The notes: generated by a model from the letters alone, not told the origin. Positions 52,873-62,428 are shown, counted from the first letter of the stretch. The stretch is DNA of 64,000 bases from Thermoplasmatota archaeon (GCA_023489435.1 JAMDCA010000020.1:35677-99676), one strand, 5' to 3'. Numbers and translations are program-made.

Positions 52873-53481
52873 GTGTACAATCCTAAGCCATTTCCCGTAA
52901 ATGATACAGAGAGACTTGTCAAATTCGCCAGGGAGCACAATTTTGGGCACTTTATTTCATCCGACAACGGAGAATCCCAAGTGGCCTCCATTCCGTTGCT
53001 AATAGATGATGAATTTAAGAGAATTCGTGGACATATTGCGCTGGCCAATGGAATATGGAAAGAGCAGGAAGGCAAGAATGTACTTGTTCTATTCACCGGA
53101 CCAAATCATTACATTTCACCGGGATGGTATGAAGAGGTTCACGCCGTTCCCACATGGAATTATGTCAGCGTTGTCGCATCGGGCACATTAAGGATAGTGA
53201 AGGAAACGGAGAAAAAGATAGAAATTCTTGACGAACTGACTCTGTTCCATGAGCAGCGTTTGGGCCGTAACTGGTGGGCTGACTGGAGTGATCCGGAATT
53301 CATTGGTATGCTCAAGGCTATCGTTGCCTTTGAAATTGAAGTAACGCAAGTTGAAGGAAAATGGAAACTCAGTCAGAACCACCCAAAGGAAAATTGCTAC
53401 AATGTTATTAGGAATCTTAAGGCCCTTGGAACTCCAGAATCAATGAAAATTGCGGAAATGATGGACTCTGTATGGGTATAA
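52873..53481 (+). CDS. FMN-binding negative transcriptional regulator (PaiB family)
   Basis: IRGHIALANGIWKEQEGKNVLVLFTGPNHYISPGWY; PTWNYVSVVASGTLRI. Confidence 0.9.
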   Translation: MYNPKPFPVNDTERLVKFAREHNFGHFISSDNGESQVASIPLLIDDEFKRIRGHIALANGIWKEQEGKNVLVLFTGPNHYISPGWYEEVHAVPTWNYVSVVASGTLRIVKETEKKIEILDELTLFHEQRLGRNWWADWSDPEFIGMLKAIVAFEIEVTQVEGKWKLSQNHPKENCYNVIRNLKALGTPESMKIAEMMDSVWV

Positions 53482-53566
53482 TCCTTACACAGCCAATCAA
53501 TGAAGCTCATTTTCTCATTTGTCAGACAGACGAAAAACGAGATATTCCGGGTTTTTCTGTTGATTC

Positions 53567-53734
53567 ATGGAATTTCCAGCAAAAGTGGGAAAAAAGTATG
53601 TCATACAGATTCCAAAGAACATCAGGGATTTTGAGGAAATAGCAGAAGGCGACGCAGTTGTGGTAACGCTTCAGAAGAAGGATAGCATTGAAAGGGCCAA
53701 AGTCAGGCTTGAGAGCGTTTGGGCCAGAATGTAA
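53567..53734 (+). CDS. AbrB/SpoVT-type DNA-binding protein (55 aa; not in ORF track)
   Basis: MEFPAKVGKKYVIQIPKNIRDFEEIAEGDAVVVTLQKKD. Confidence 0.65.
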   Translation: MEFPAKVGKKYVIQIPKNIRDFEEIAEGDAVVVTLQKKDSIERAKVRLESVWARM

Positions 53735-53860
53735 CTTATTCTCATAGTTCCATGAATACAAAGAAAACTTCATGGCTTTAATCCGCTTGAGACACCTATA
53801 TTAGATTAACGGTGGGTCAAGGGAGGTGAGGATAGCCCGTTTTCAGACCTCCCGGGCTGT

Positions 53861-55078
53861 TTACGCCTCCATTGGAACTGAACCTCCCCCCGTGTTCCCA
53901 GGTTTCCGCTCCCTGTACGGTTTCGCATTCTTCATGATGCCGTATACATGGAAAAGAAGCCTCTTTCCCACAACTACATAAGCCTCCGTTCTAGATTTCT
54001 TCTTCATGGTCTCCCTGCTGAAGAGTTCGTAAAACTCATGATTCCTGTGCACTACAAGGGATACGGCACTCTCATGAACTGCGTTTGAAAGATGGCTGTT
54101 CCGTGTTCTCGTTATGCCTGTCGCACGTACCTTCCCGCCTGATCCGGACATATCGGGGCACTTTCCTCCGTATGACTGGAGTTTCAGGGCGGAATCGAAC
54201 TGACCGATGTTGCCGATCTCAGAAACAATAACTGCAGCATTCACCGCCCCGATACCCTTCATTTCCCTGAGGTGCCCGATATGCTCATTCCCCTCTGACC
54301 TGAATTCTATCTCCTTCTCCACGCACTTCAGGGCGGAGAGTTCACTTCCTAGCCTCTGCACATTCATCCTCAGCCTGAAGGAATACGTTCCTTCAACATC
54401 AGGAATACCCACAGATTTCATAGCCTGTTCAATGATGTTCTGCGCATCCTCAAGTTTGAAGTGATTCCTTCCGTTCTTCTGCATGAATTTCAGGAGTTTC
54501 TCAGGATCAAGCCCTGAAATATTCTCCGGCGTTGTGTACTTCTCGAGTATGGCCATCCCCGTCTTAGAGTCTATGGACATGATGGAGGGGAACTCCGGAA
54601 AGACCACGTTGAGATCAGCCTGTATGTGATTCGATATCCTTGTTACGTTTCTCAGGATTATCTCCCTCTCCCTGGTCACTTCAGAGAGGGGGGATCTTTC
54701 ATGATCCCTTCTTTCCAGTGAGCTTCGGTCCACAAATGGAGTTGCCGCAAGGACATGCGCATCCTCCGGGTCCGACTTCTCCTTCCCGAGATTCATTATC
54801 TTTCGAAGGTGAACTGTTCTCCTGGCATCGATGAGGTGAATCATCCCAATGAATCCATTCTGTTCCAGGAAATACTTCAGAGTAATGTGATAGTTTCCCG
54901 TCGGATTCATGAATATTCCGGCAATTTCCTTCGAATTGCTCCTCCCTATCGTCCTGATCTTTTCAACGAGGCTCAGGAAACCCTCCTTTGTCACGGATAC
55001 TCTTCCGCGCCAGAGAACATCCCGTTTCTCATCCTGTATCTCTGCATAATGCATCTCCCGGTGTGTGTCTATTCCCAA
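53861..55078 (-). mobile_element. IS110-family transposase
   Basis: N-terminal DEDD-type MGIDTHREMHYAEI; C-terminal MKGIGAVNAAVIVSEIGNIGQFDSALKLQSYGGKCP. Confidence 0.92.
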
Positions 55079-55845
55079 AGATAGAATTTATACCACTTCC
55101 TGCCCATATCTGTGATCAGGGAGCACGGATTCAAGGCGCATACACCTATTACTCCTCCATTGAGGAGAGAGTGCCAATCGGCGAATTGAATCAGGGGAGA
55201 TTCATTTCATAGCCATTGAAGGCAGTCTCACGCGACTCCCCCTCCCTCTATCCGGATTCAGGCGATCCTGAATCATATTTGGATATAGGTTGATCTTGTA
55301 TAGCATTCACTTCATTTAAAGTTGTATAACCATACCAAATCAATCTTAGACAAATCTTTGCTTAATTCCATATTTCTTACTTCTGATTTCGACTGTACCA
55401 GTATGAAGGACAAACTTTCCGGTGTAGTACGTGGGACGAGGATCTTCGCAATCCCCTCCAACAGGAAGAATGAAGGCGCCAAAACAACTTCTGGCAGGGG
55501 ATCTGGAAGTTCAGAGAGGTCATTTCTCGAACTTAATGAATTCATTGTAGGCAAGATCGAGGACTTTGATGGGTAAATGCTCAAGGTCAGGACCCATAAT
55601 TCCCGCCAGCTACTGTTTGCACTGTGCGACATAAAGGATTTATTCATTGAGAAAGAAACAAAGGGGTCACAGTTCTAATTCAGCCTTAGCATTGTAATAT
55701 ACTCTTCCAGATGCGATAGAAAATGGTTTGTTCTATTACTGGCCAACAGACAATGGCTATAAATGTTTAAGTGTGGCTGATGTACTCATTAGAAGCATTA
55801 ATATCCCGGCGTTGAGCAGTTTCATAAAGGTGGCAGGCCTGAGAC

Positions 55846-56028
55846 TTATAGTTGTTTTAGCTTTTCAATGCAAATTTTTCCTTCTTCCATTGTAAAGACT
55901 ACCACATTGTCGTCTTTGGTTAACCCTAGTTTGTCAGCTACTTTCCTCGGCAGGGTTATTCTCAGAGAATTTCCGTCTCTGCTCTTGATATGGGCGACAT
56001 CAATGATCGCCTTCTTTGCCTGTTCCAT
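55846..56028 (-). CDS. AbrB/SpoVT-type DNA-binding protein (just outside the integrated element)
   Basis: IKSRDGNSLRITLPRKVADKLGLTKDDNVVVFTMEEGKICIEK. Confidence 0.85.
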   Translation of the reverse strand: MEQAKKAIIDVAHIKSRDGNSLRITLPRKVADKLGLTKDDNVVVFTMEEGKICIEKLKQL

Positions 56029-56163
56029 TTTTCTTCGATATTTTAACTCATAAATACGCTTTTCGGAATGATTAGTACATAAGAAGCACCGTATTTCAGT
56101 ATAAGCCAGCCTATTTTTTCATAGCCATAATTATTTCAACACTTGGTCTGGAATATAAACTAA

Positions 56164-56181
56164 AATGGGGCTGACCGGGTT
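56164..56181 (+). repeat. attachment-site copy distal to the tRNA (attL-like)
   Basis: AATGGGGCTGACCGGGTT identical to 63874-63891. Confidence 0.88.
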
Positions 56182-56234
56182 TTAACCCTATACGGTTTAA
56201 GCACCATAATTAAATACCTACTTGGGTTCCTTAT

Positions 56235-57629
56235 TTGATAGTCATGCCAAAGAAAGGGGATAACAAATATACAAAATACCTGAAGGACGTGGACTTTAAC
56301 CGCTGGTTAAACAACGTCAAGCGGGGATCTGCCATAACCGGGGATGTGAACCTGCGCCGAATGGGTAAATTTGTGGAATTGACCGGCAAGGAGCCAAAGG
56401 AACTGATAGCCATGAAGCCAAGGGAAATAACTGATTTCCTTGACGATTTTATTACGGACATGGAAAACAGGGGAGCAACCCCAAACTACATTTCATCAAT
56501 ACTTAAGGCTGTTAAATCTTGGCTTGCGCACAATCATATCACGCTAACAAGAAAACTCAAGATCAAGGATGCTGGGAAGCCCATCACTCTGACACGCGGG
56601 GAGAACAAGGAAAGGGTTCCCACGCAGGACGAATTGAAAGCCATATTGAATGCCGGGGACGCGCGAGCGAGAGTTGCCATAGTGCTCATGGCGCATTGTG
56701 GGGTCAGGCCAGAAGTGATAGGGGATTACAAGGGGCAGGATGGTCTCAAAGTCGAGGATTTCCCAGAACTCAAGATCAGGGATAACACCGTGGAATTTGC
56801 AAAGGTTCCAACTCTCATAAACGTCCGGGAAGAGATAAGCAAGACCGGCAATCCATACATAACATTCCTTGGGCAGCAGGGATGCAACTACATCAAGGCA
56901 TACATCCAGGAAAGGATCAATGCGGGAGAAAAGATCAAACCGTCATCCGCTATCATATCTGCATCCAAGAGCGCACTGCGCGATGAAAAACAACACATCA
57001 CGTCCATTAACGTTAGTGACTCCATCAGGCAGCCAATAAGGACAGCAGGCTTTAAGTGGAGACCCTATGTTTTAAGAGGCTATTTCGCCACACACATGAT
57101 GGAAGCGGAAGCAAAGGGCAAGATCATAAGGGACTACAGGACGTTTTGGATGGGTCACACCGGCGGGATAGAAGCCACGTACACCACCAACAAAGTGCTG
57201 CCGGAAAATATGATCGATGATATGAGGAATGCCTATGAAAAAGCCATGGAATTTTTGGAAACCGAACACGAGCCGGGCATAAAGGAAGAGGATATGAAAG
57301 CATTCGTCAACAAGCACATGCTCAAGATTGCCGGGTATTCCGATGAAGAAATAGATGCCATGGACTTGGGAACTATGGCCGATGACGAGGTAGCCAAAAG
57401 GGTTCAGGAAAAATTTGGCAGGAAGGATGAACGGCTGGAACCGGATCAGATTGAGGATAGAGCCAAGAATGACCGGGAAGAGATTGACAAGCGCACCAAT
57501 GGGTCAAGGCAAAAGGTGATCCCGTCTTACATGCTGGAGTTTTACATTAATGAGGGCTTCGAATATGCCGTTAATGTGGGGGAAGATAAGTGCATAGTAA
57601 AATTACCCCCACCTATCCCTTATCATTAA
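56235..57629 (+). CDS. int: tyrosine recombinase / archaeal integrase
   Basis: HCGVRPEVIGDY (box I Arg), RPYVLRGYFATHMM (YxxR), WMGHTGGIEATYTT (box III Tyr). Confidence 0.92.
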   Translation: MIVMPKKGDNKYTKYLKDVDFNRWLNNVKRGSAITGDVNLRRMGKFVELTGKEPKELIAMKPREITDFLDDFITDMENRGATPNYISSILKAVKSWLAHNHITLTRKLKIKDAGKPITLTRGENKERVPTQDELKAILNAGDARARVAIVLMAHCGVRPEVIGDYKGQDGLKVEDFPELKIRDNTVEFAKVPTLINVREEISKTGNPYITFLGQQGCNYIKAYIQERINAGEKIKPSSAIISASKSALRDEKQHITSINVSDSIRQPIRTAGFKWRPYVLRGYFATHMMEAEAKGKIIRDYRTFWMGHTGGIEATYTTNKVLPENMIDDMRNAYEKAMEFLETEHEPGIKEEDMKAFVNKHMLKIAGYSDEEIDAMDLGTMADDEVAKRVQEKFGRKDERLEPDQIEDRAKNDREEIDKRTNGSRQKVIPSYMLEFYINEGFEYAVNVGEDKCIVKLPPPIPYH

Positions 57630-57649
57630 AATTTCCCTGTAAAAAACGC

Positions 57650-58204
57650 TTACAAAATAAGGTTGCCGTTCTTGTCCACTATACCATCTTCAATCAGTTG
57701 TTTTAGTCGTTGTTCCTTCTCATCTTTCCGTGCCGAGCCTTCAGCGTTCAAGCGATCTCCCTCTTCCTGCTGGAATTCTTTGTATCGGAGATATATTGCT
57801 GAAGTGGCATAGCCGTTCAACATGGGAGGGATTATCGTCTTTTCATCCGGGAGAGGAATGGCAATAACCTGACCAAAGTTGTCCTTTAAATCGTCCTCTT
57901 CCCAGTTCTTCCGGTCATACGCATCTAAAACGGTATCCCAGGGTTGCCCCGGATCATACCACCTGAATTTAAAAATAGGCATTACTAAGGGTTCATTGTG
58001 TTCGCTTTTTCCAATCTTTACGTACATCATTTTTTCCAATGTATCCACAAGGCGCCTCACGCTCCGGGTACGCGAATCCGTCAGGACTAATGGGAACTTC
58101 TCCGTCAGAACGTACTGCAGGCTACCTATTGGCAATTGACCATAGAATGACAGGGTTCTCACTGTTTCTTTGAGCATTGTCTGCGGAGGCAATGATTTAG
58201 CCAT
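57650..58204 (-). CDS. putative DNA-binding regulator of the element (winged-helix-like N-terminus)
   Basis: LKETVRTLSFYGQLPIGSLQYVLTEKFPLVLTDSRTRSVRRLVDTLEKMMYVKIG; divergent from the operon at 58271. Confidence 0.5.
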   Translation of the reverse strand: MAKSLPPQTMLKETVRTLSFYGQLPIGSLQYVLTEKFPLVLTDSRTRSVRRLVDTLEKMMYVKIGKSEHNEPLVMPIFKFRWYDPGQPWDTVLDAYDRKNWEEDDLKDNFGQVIAIPLPDEKTIIPPMLNGYATSAIYLRYKEFQQEEGDRLNAEGSARKDEKEQRLKQLIEDGIVDKNGNLIL

Positions 58205-58270
58205 TAAATATTGAATATATACATGTATTTAACAATTGTTTAACATATTATATTTGCACAGGAGAATATA

Positions 58271-58477
58271 ATGTGCATGCGGTCTGATCGGGTTGACCAA
58301 GCCGCGTTATACATCAATCTAAACATGCCAGTATCATGGGATAGAAAATTGATCCGGATAAACTGCTCATATTATGTATGCGTGCCACCGGAAATAGTGA
58401 GAGCAGAAGACTTGCGTGAGGGGACGGTGCTTGTGGTGAAGCCCACTGATAAGGGGATAAACGTGGAGGTGAAGTAA
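58271..58477 (+). CDS. AbrB/SpoVT-like DNA-binding protein
   Basis: SWDRKLIRINCSYYVCVPPEIVRAEDLREGTVLVVKPTDKGINVEVK. Confidence 0.75.
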   Translation: MCMRSDRVDQAALYINLNMPVSWDRKLIRINCSYYVCVPPEIVRAEDLREGTVLVVKPTDKGINVEVK

Positions 58478-58630
58478 TTGCCTTCCATATCCCAGTTCAA
58501 ACAAGATATGATCAGGCGATACCCTGAAAGCACTCTTGCCAAGACCCTTCAAGCTGAACCTGACCAGATGAGCGATCAGGAGTTTTTATTGAAGATGCCT
58601 ACGTGGCTCAAGCTGGCGGGTGGTAAGTAA
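58478..58630 (+). CDS. small hypothetical protein (TTG start; not in ORF track)
   Basis: LPSISQFKQDMIRRYPESTLAKTLQAEPDQMSDQEFLLKMPTWLKLAGGK; abuts 58477, overlaps 58630 ATG (TAATG). Confidence 0.6.
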   Translation: MPSISQFKQDMIRRYPESTLAKTLQAEPDQMSDQEFLLKMPTWLKLAGGK

Positions 58631-59013
58631 TGTACGCACTTTCCGGAAATGGCGAGTTTTACCTAAAAGACCCCGGTGAAGTTGCAATCATCCACAGGAA
58701 ATGCGGGGAAGAAGCCGATTATAAGATCGTACATGACCACTTCAGCCACATGATCTGTAAGGTCTCCTGCTACAATTGCTATAAGGGTCAAGTGGGAACC
58801 ATGCTCCAAATTATAGATATCTTGAGCGCCAGTGAGGAGAGATTAATGATGGGTGACGAAGACTACGTGCCTGAAATAGTGGAACGTTTAGAGAATGGCT
58901 CCATCACGCAAGAGCAATTTGATAAATTGACCGTATGGATCAAGGCCGTGCCTATTGACGAAGTCCAAAAAAGAATGGACGTTGGCGAGTATTTTGCCAT
59001 AAAGGACTGGTGA
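58630..59013 (+). CDS. hypothetical protein with Cys/His pairs
   Basis: 127-aa ORF HRKCGEEADYKIVHDHFSHMICKVSCYNCYKG; operon position. Confidence 0.65.
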   Translation: MYALSGNGEFYLKDPGEVAIIHRKCGEEADYKIVHDHFSHMICKVSCYNCYKGQVGTMLQIIDILSASEERLMMGDEDYVPEIVERLENGSITQEQFDKLTVWIKAVPIDEVQKRMDVGEYFAIKDW

Positions 59014-59297
59014 AAACAATGTATAAAGAAGAGGGGAAGAGAAATGAGTATAGGCAAGATAACAAGCCTGCACCCATATTTAAGGATTCAGTTCTCCGGT
59101 ACAAGACCACAACGGGCTCCCTTGATGTATTTTCCTCCCATCTGATTGGGAAAAGCCTTGTTTTAACTCTCATCAACGGCAGAACTGAATCGGGCATCTT
59201 GACCCAGTTTGGTCAGTATGACCTTGCAATCAAGACAGCACAAGGTAGGGAATTGATCATCATGAAAAGCGCAATCATAACGGTGGGGGTGCTTTGA
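59010..59297 (+). CDS. Hfq/Sm-like (LSm-fold) protein
   Basis: LIGKSLVLTLINGRTESGILTQFGQYDLAIKTAQGRELIIMKSAIITV matches Sm1 (NG..xxG.L..F) and Hfq-type Sm2 (KHA/KSA-I-x-x-V); GTGA start/stop overlap. Confidence 0.7.
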   Translation: MKTMYKEEGKRNEYRQDNKPAPIFKDSVLRYKTTTGSLDVFSSHLIGKSLVLTLINGRTESGILTQFGQYDLAIKTAQGRELIIMKSAIITVGVL

Positions 59298-59298
59298 A

Positions 59299-60651
59299 AT
59301 GGAGGAACCCCAGCCATCTTTAGATCTGCTCAAGGATTTTAGCCTTCAGATACGAAAAGTCACTCATGCCCCTATGAACGCCTGCAACGCGGCTGCGCAA
59401 CTCCTGATAGCTTCTGCAATGCCACATTGTGTATTCAAGAACGAAATAGGTGATATTCAAACCAACCTCTCATTCCTATGGATCGCTCCTTCTTCAACAT
59501 ATAAAACCCCGCTGAGAGACCTCCTTAAGGATATTTATTTTGAACTCTTTAAGGGAGCCGGATACCGTTTAAAGAGTAAATTCACCACGGAGGGCATTAT
59601 GAACTCGTTATCCCAATTTAAGAAACAACACGAGGATAAGGGTGAAAATTTGCCGTACTGGGCTCTGATTCTCAGGGATGAAGTATCTAATCTCGCAAAG
59701 GAAAGCAAATCCGGGAGATCGTCAAACATCTGGGAATTCCTGTCTGAAGCCTTTGATGGGTATATATCTCCGTATGACACCGTGAGAGGTGGCACCCAAG
59801 AATACCCTGATACGCTCTTTAACATCTGGATGTCCGGAACTGCCGTTTTCTATGAACATCTTAGGGACGACTTCTGGGATCAAGGATTCGCGTTTAGAAC
59901 CTTATTCATTAAGCCTGAGAAAAACCCGTATCTAAAACCTGAAAGCACCTTCAAAAGACAGTACGCCATTGAAAACATCTGCCAGGAACTGAAGGGGCTA
60001 TTAGAAATCAAGAGAGCGATAGCTACCATTGAATGGAATACCGAATATCAGGAATATGTTAAAGAGATCAGGGATAAACTTGAGATAGAGGCTGATCTTT
60101 TTGACACACCCAATCGCTTGCCAATAGACATAGCCGCAATCAAGAAATATCCTGAACTTGTAGTAAAGCTCTCTATGGTTCGATGTGCATCCCGACAAGG
60201 CTGGGAAGTGAAGGATGGGATCAAGCACTTGCTCCTAACAGATGATGACCTTCACGCAGCTATGCTCGATCTTGGGGAATACCAGAATAACTGTATAGCT
60301 GCCTATAACACATACCAAGTGAAGAAAGAGGCACCAATGAAGGTAGAACGCAATATACAGGAGCGCAAGAACATACTAAACGCCATAAGGAATATAGAAA
60401 CAAGATACGAATTGCAGACGGAAATGGATGAAAAAACAGAGGAATTCGTTATAACCAGTGTAAATGTTTCGGATAAAGGGGAGTGGGTCAGGAAGTCGGA
60501 TGTTATGCGCAAGACTGGCTACAGCAAACGTACCATGGACGGGCTGATCGAAACCATGGAAGATGCACTTGAGATCGAAGCAAAACAAGTCGAAGTATCA
60601 TTTAGTAGAAGACCGATATTGATGATTCGGGAGAGGCGAAGCAAAGATTAG
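59299..60651 (+). CDS. putative replication ATPase/helicase-like protein (DUF3987-like) with degenerate P-loop and C-terminal HTH
   Basis: FLWIAPSSTYKTPLRDLL, WALILRDEVSNLAKE, NIWMSGTAVF; C-terminal GEWVRKSDVMRKTGYSKRTMDGLIETME. Confidence 0.5.
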   Translation: MEEPQPSLDLLKDFSLQIRKVTHAPMNACNAAAQLLIASAMPHCVFKNEIGDIQTNLSFLWIAPSSTYKTPLRDLLKDIYFELFKGAGYRLKSKFTTEGIMNSLSQFKKQHEDKGENLPYWALILRDEVSNLAKESKSGRSSNIWEFLSEAFDGYISPYDTVRGGTQEYPDTLFNIWMSGTAVFYEHLRDDFWDQGFAFRTLFIKPEKNPYLKPESTFKRQYAIENICQELKGLLEIKRAIATIEWNTEYQEYVKEIRDKLEIEADLFDTPNRLPIDIAAIKKYPELVVKLSMVRCASRQGWEVKDGIKHLLLTDDDLHAAMLDLGEYQNNCIAAYNTYQVKKEAPMKVERNIQERKNILNAIRNIETRYELQTEMDEKTEEFVITSVNVSDKGEWVRKSDVMRKTGYSKRTMDGLIETMEDALEIEAKQVEVSFSRRPILMIRERRSKD

Positions 60652-60652
60652 G

Positions 60653-61020
60653 ACTTGAATTATTTGCCCAATTAGAATTTCACCTGTTGAGCAATTTTAT
60701 TCTAACACATAAATCAAAATATGGTTCTTGAATTGTTCAAGGGTGAAGAACCGTAGCATTTTCCAGCGTCTTGCATATACTAATAACCATAATTCAATAA
60801 ATCAATAATTCAAGTAAAAACAGTTCTGGGCATTTGGCATGATACGATGTGGCTGCCAGAACCAATTTGGGAAAACCACTTGAATTATTGTAATTATTAA
60901 CCCAATTAGTATATTGCTCTATCCGCAATGCATCATCTTTTCTTGAATTATGACTTGAATCATTGTAATTATGTGCTTACCCAGTAATATTAGGCATGAA
61001 CTGGACTTGAATTTTGTCAA
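60653..61020. repeat. iteron-like repeats, consensus ACTTGAATYATTGTAATTAT (direct and inverted)
   Basis: copies at 60653, 60727, 60807 (inverted), 60878-60898, 60942, 60953-60972, 61005. Confidence 0.7.
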
Positions 61021-61111
61021 AGCCCGTTAAATAGCCAGTGTTTACCAGTAATAGAAGAATTGGTAATTTTACATAGTAAAATTAAAGTTTTTAACATCTT
61101 GCCGCCAATCC

Positions 61112-61279
61112 ATGCCCGTTTTACCCCGCCTCAATGGTTCAGTCAGCAAGAACATGAAGATTCAGCCACCCAGTGTTTTGGTTTGGGATGCCATAGATGA
61201 TATGTGGTATGATCCCGTTATGGACGTGAAATACTCACCTGCTGATATGGGAATAGATGAGGATATCCTTGATTCTTGA
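61112..61279 (+). CDS. small acidic hypothetical protein (55 aa; not in ORF track)
   Basis: MPVLPRLNGSVSKNMKIQPPSVLVWDAIDDMWYDPVMDVKYSPADMGIDEDILDS. Confidence 0.4.
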   Translation: MPVLPRLNGSVSKNMKIQPPSVLVWDAIDDMWYDPVMDVKYSPADMGIDEDILDS

Positions 61280-61285
61280 ATAGTA

Positions 61286-61320
61286 GTACATAATGCACCA
61301 TTGTTTGGTGCAAGATGTAC
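61286..61320. other. two-part hairpin GTACA-GCACCA...TGGTGC-TGTAC
   Basis: outer 5-bp and inner 6-bp stems separated by symmetric 4-nt internal loop. Confidence 0.55.
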
Positions 61321-61618
61321 ACATTTCGTCCCCCCGTTTCATATAATTTTAGTTTTTATATGCCAAATATAGGTTGCCCGTCATCTTGCATCCCGGCATG
61401 CTATTAAACAGCCTGCGGGTATCTATAGCCTAAATACAGGGGTTTTTGCATATCTTGTAGGGATACGGCATATTGTTGGTTTTGGTAAATATAGCCAAGT
61501 GATCCCTATTCTATAACCTAAATTGTGCAGCATTAATATTCTTGATTTCTGCAGCAAATAGAAAAATGGCTTTTGCCGGAATAAGCCTTATATATAACCT
61601 GTAAGTCCTATAATTACA

Positions 61619-62428
61619 ATGGACCAAACACCACCGACCCCTGCAGAACCCGTTTATCCGGATATGCCTCCAGACATGACCTATCAGAGGGCTCTTGTCT
61701 GGAAATCCCACAAGCTTGATGAGGTCTGGATCGAACTCCAAGAACTCAAGCAAAAATACGCTATCCGGGTGGCGCCTGATGCTCCGCTGGAACTTTTGAC
61801 TTCCCCGGAAAACCTAAAGATATACGAGTGGGTTAAACGTTTGCCCATTAGCGATAGGTCTCTCAACATGCTGGGGTATGCCATTGATCATAACAAAATT
61901 GACTATCTTTTCATGACGGATATGGGTGATCCGGGTTCGCCGTTCTATTTGGAACTTGCCAATAAATGGCGGGACGGGCATTATAAAATAATGACGACGG
62001 AGACTCAGGAGAAATATTTTGACTGGTTGGACAAACTTGAAAAAAAGGCAGCGGAACTCAAGGGAATGGAGAAGAAAGTTGAAGCCCTTAAGCCTGAACT
62101 CAAAACCCTGACCGAGCAGCGAGACGCGCTAAAGATCGAATGTGATGCAATAAAAGCCAACGCAAAGGCTGAAATTGATAAGGACAAAGAATTCCTGAAC
62201 CGCCAGAAGGAGGGAGTTAAGAATACATTCCGGAATCTATTGGGGGGCTTCTTAATCGGCGAGAGGGTACGCATTGAGTTCATGAACAGGGACTACAACC
62301 TTGAGACGATAGAATGTGAAGTTTTGGCTCTTGAAGGGGATCAGCTAACGGTCTCCGTTGGTTCCAGCAAGAAGGCGATCAATGTCGACCATATTTTTTC
62401 AATAGGTAAGGGTGGGAACCTTGAGTGA
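61619..62428 (+). CDS. coiled-coil protein with C-terminal Sm-like/beta-barrel domain
   Basis: coiled coil DKLEKKAAELKGMEKKVEALKPELKTLTEQRDALKIE; tail LIGERVRIEFMNRDYNLETIECEVLALEGDQLTVSVGSSKKAINVDHIFSI. Confidence 0.6.
   Translation: MDQTPPTPAEPVYPDMPPDMTYQRALVWKSHKLDEVWIELQELKQKYAIRVAPDAPLELLTSPENLKIYEWVKRLPISDRSLNMLGYAIDHNKIDYLFMTDMGDPGSPFYLELANKWRDGHYKIMTTETQEKYFDWLDKLEKKAAELKGMEKKVEALKPELKTLTEQRDALKIECDAIKANAKAEIDKDKEFLNRQKEGVKNTFRNLLGGFLIGERVRIEFMNRDYNLETIECEVLALEGDQLTVSVGSSKKAINVDHIFSIGKGGNLE

Noticed and set aside
53567-53734. AbrB-like gene as antitoxin of a toxin-antitoxin pair
   Set aside because: No adjacent PIN, MazF or RelE-type toxin frame; neighbour is the IS110 element
55312-55647. 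Opposing ORFs 55312-55647 (-) and 55322-55576 (+)
   Set aside because: Neither translation matches a family I recognise; plus frame ends early and may be a decayed gene, so no product is called
56177-56188. Palindrome GGGTTTTAACCC at the left att site
   Set aside because: Not a perfect inverted repeat on checking; only part of the divergence from the tRNA sequence
60653-61020. CRISPR-like array
   Set aside because: Repeats are short, irregularly spaced and in both orientations, with no uniform spacers and no cas genes; they fit iterons better
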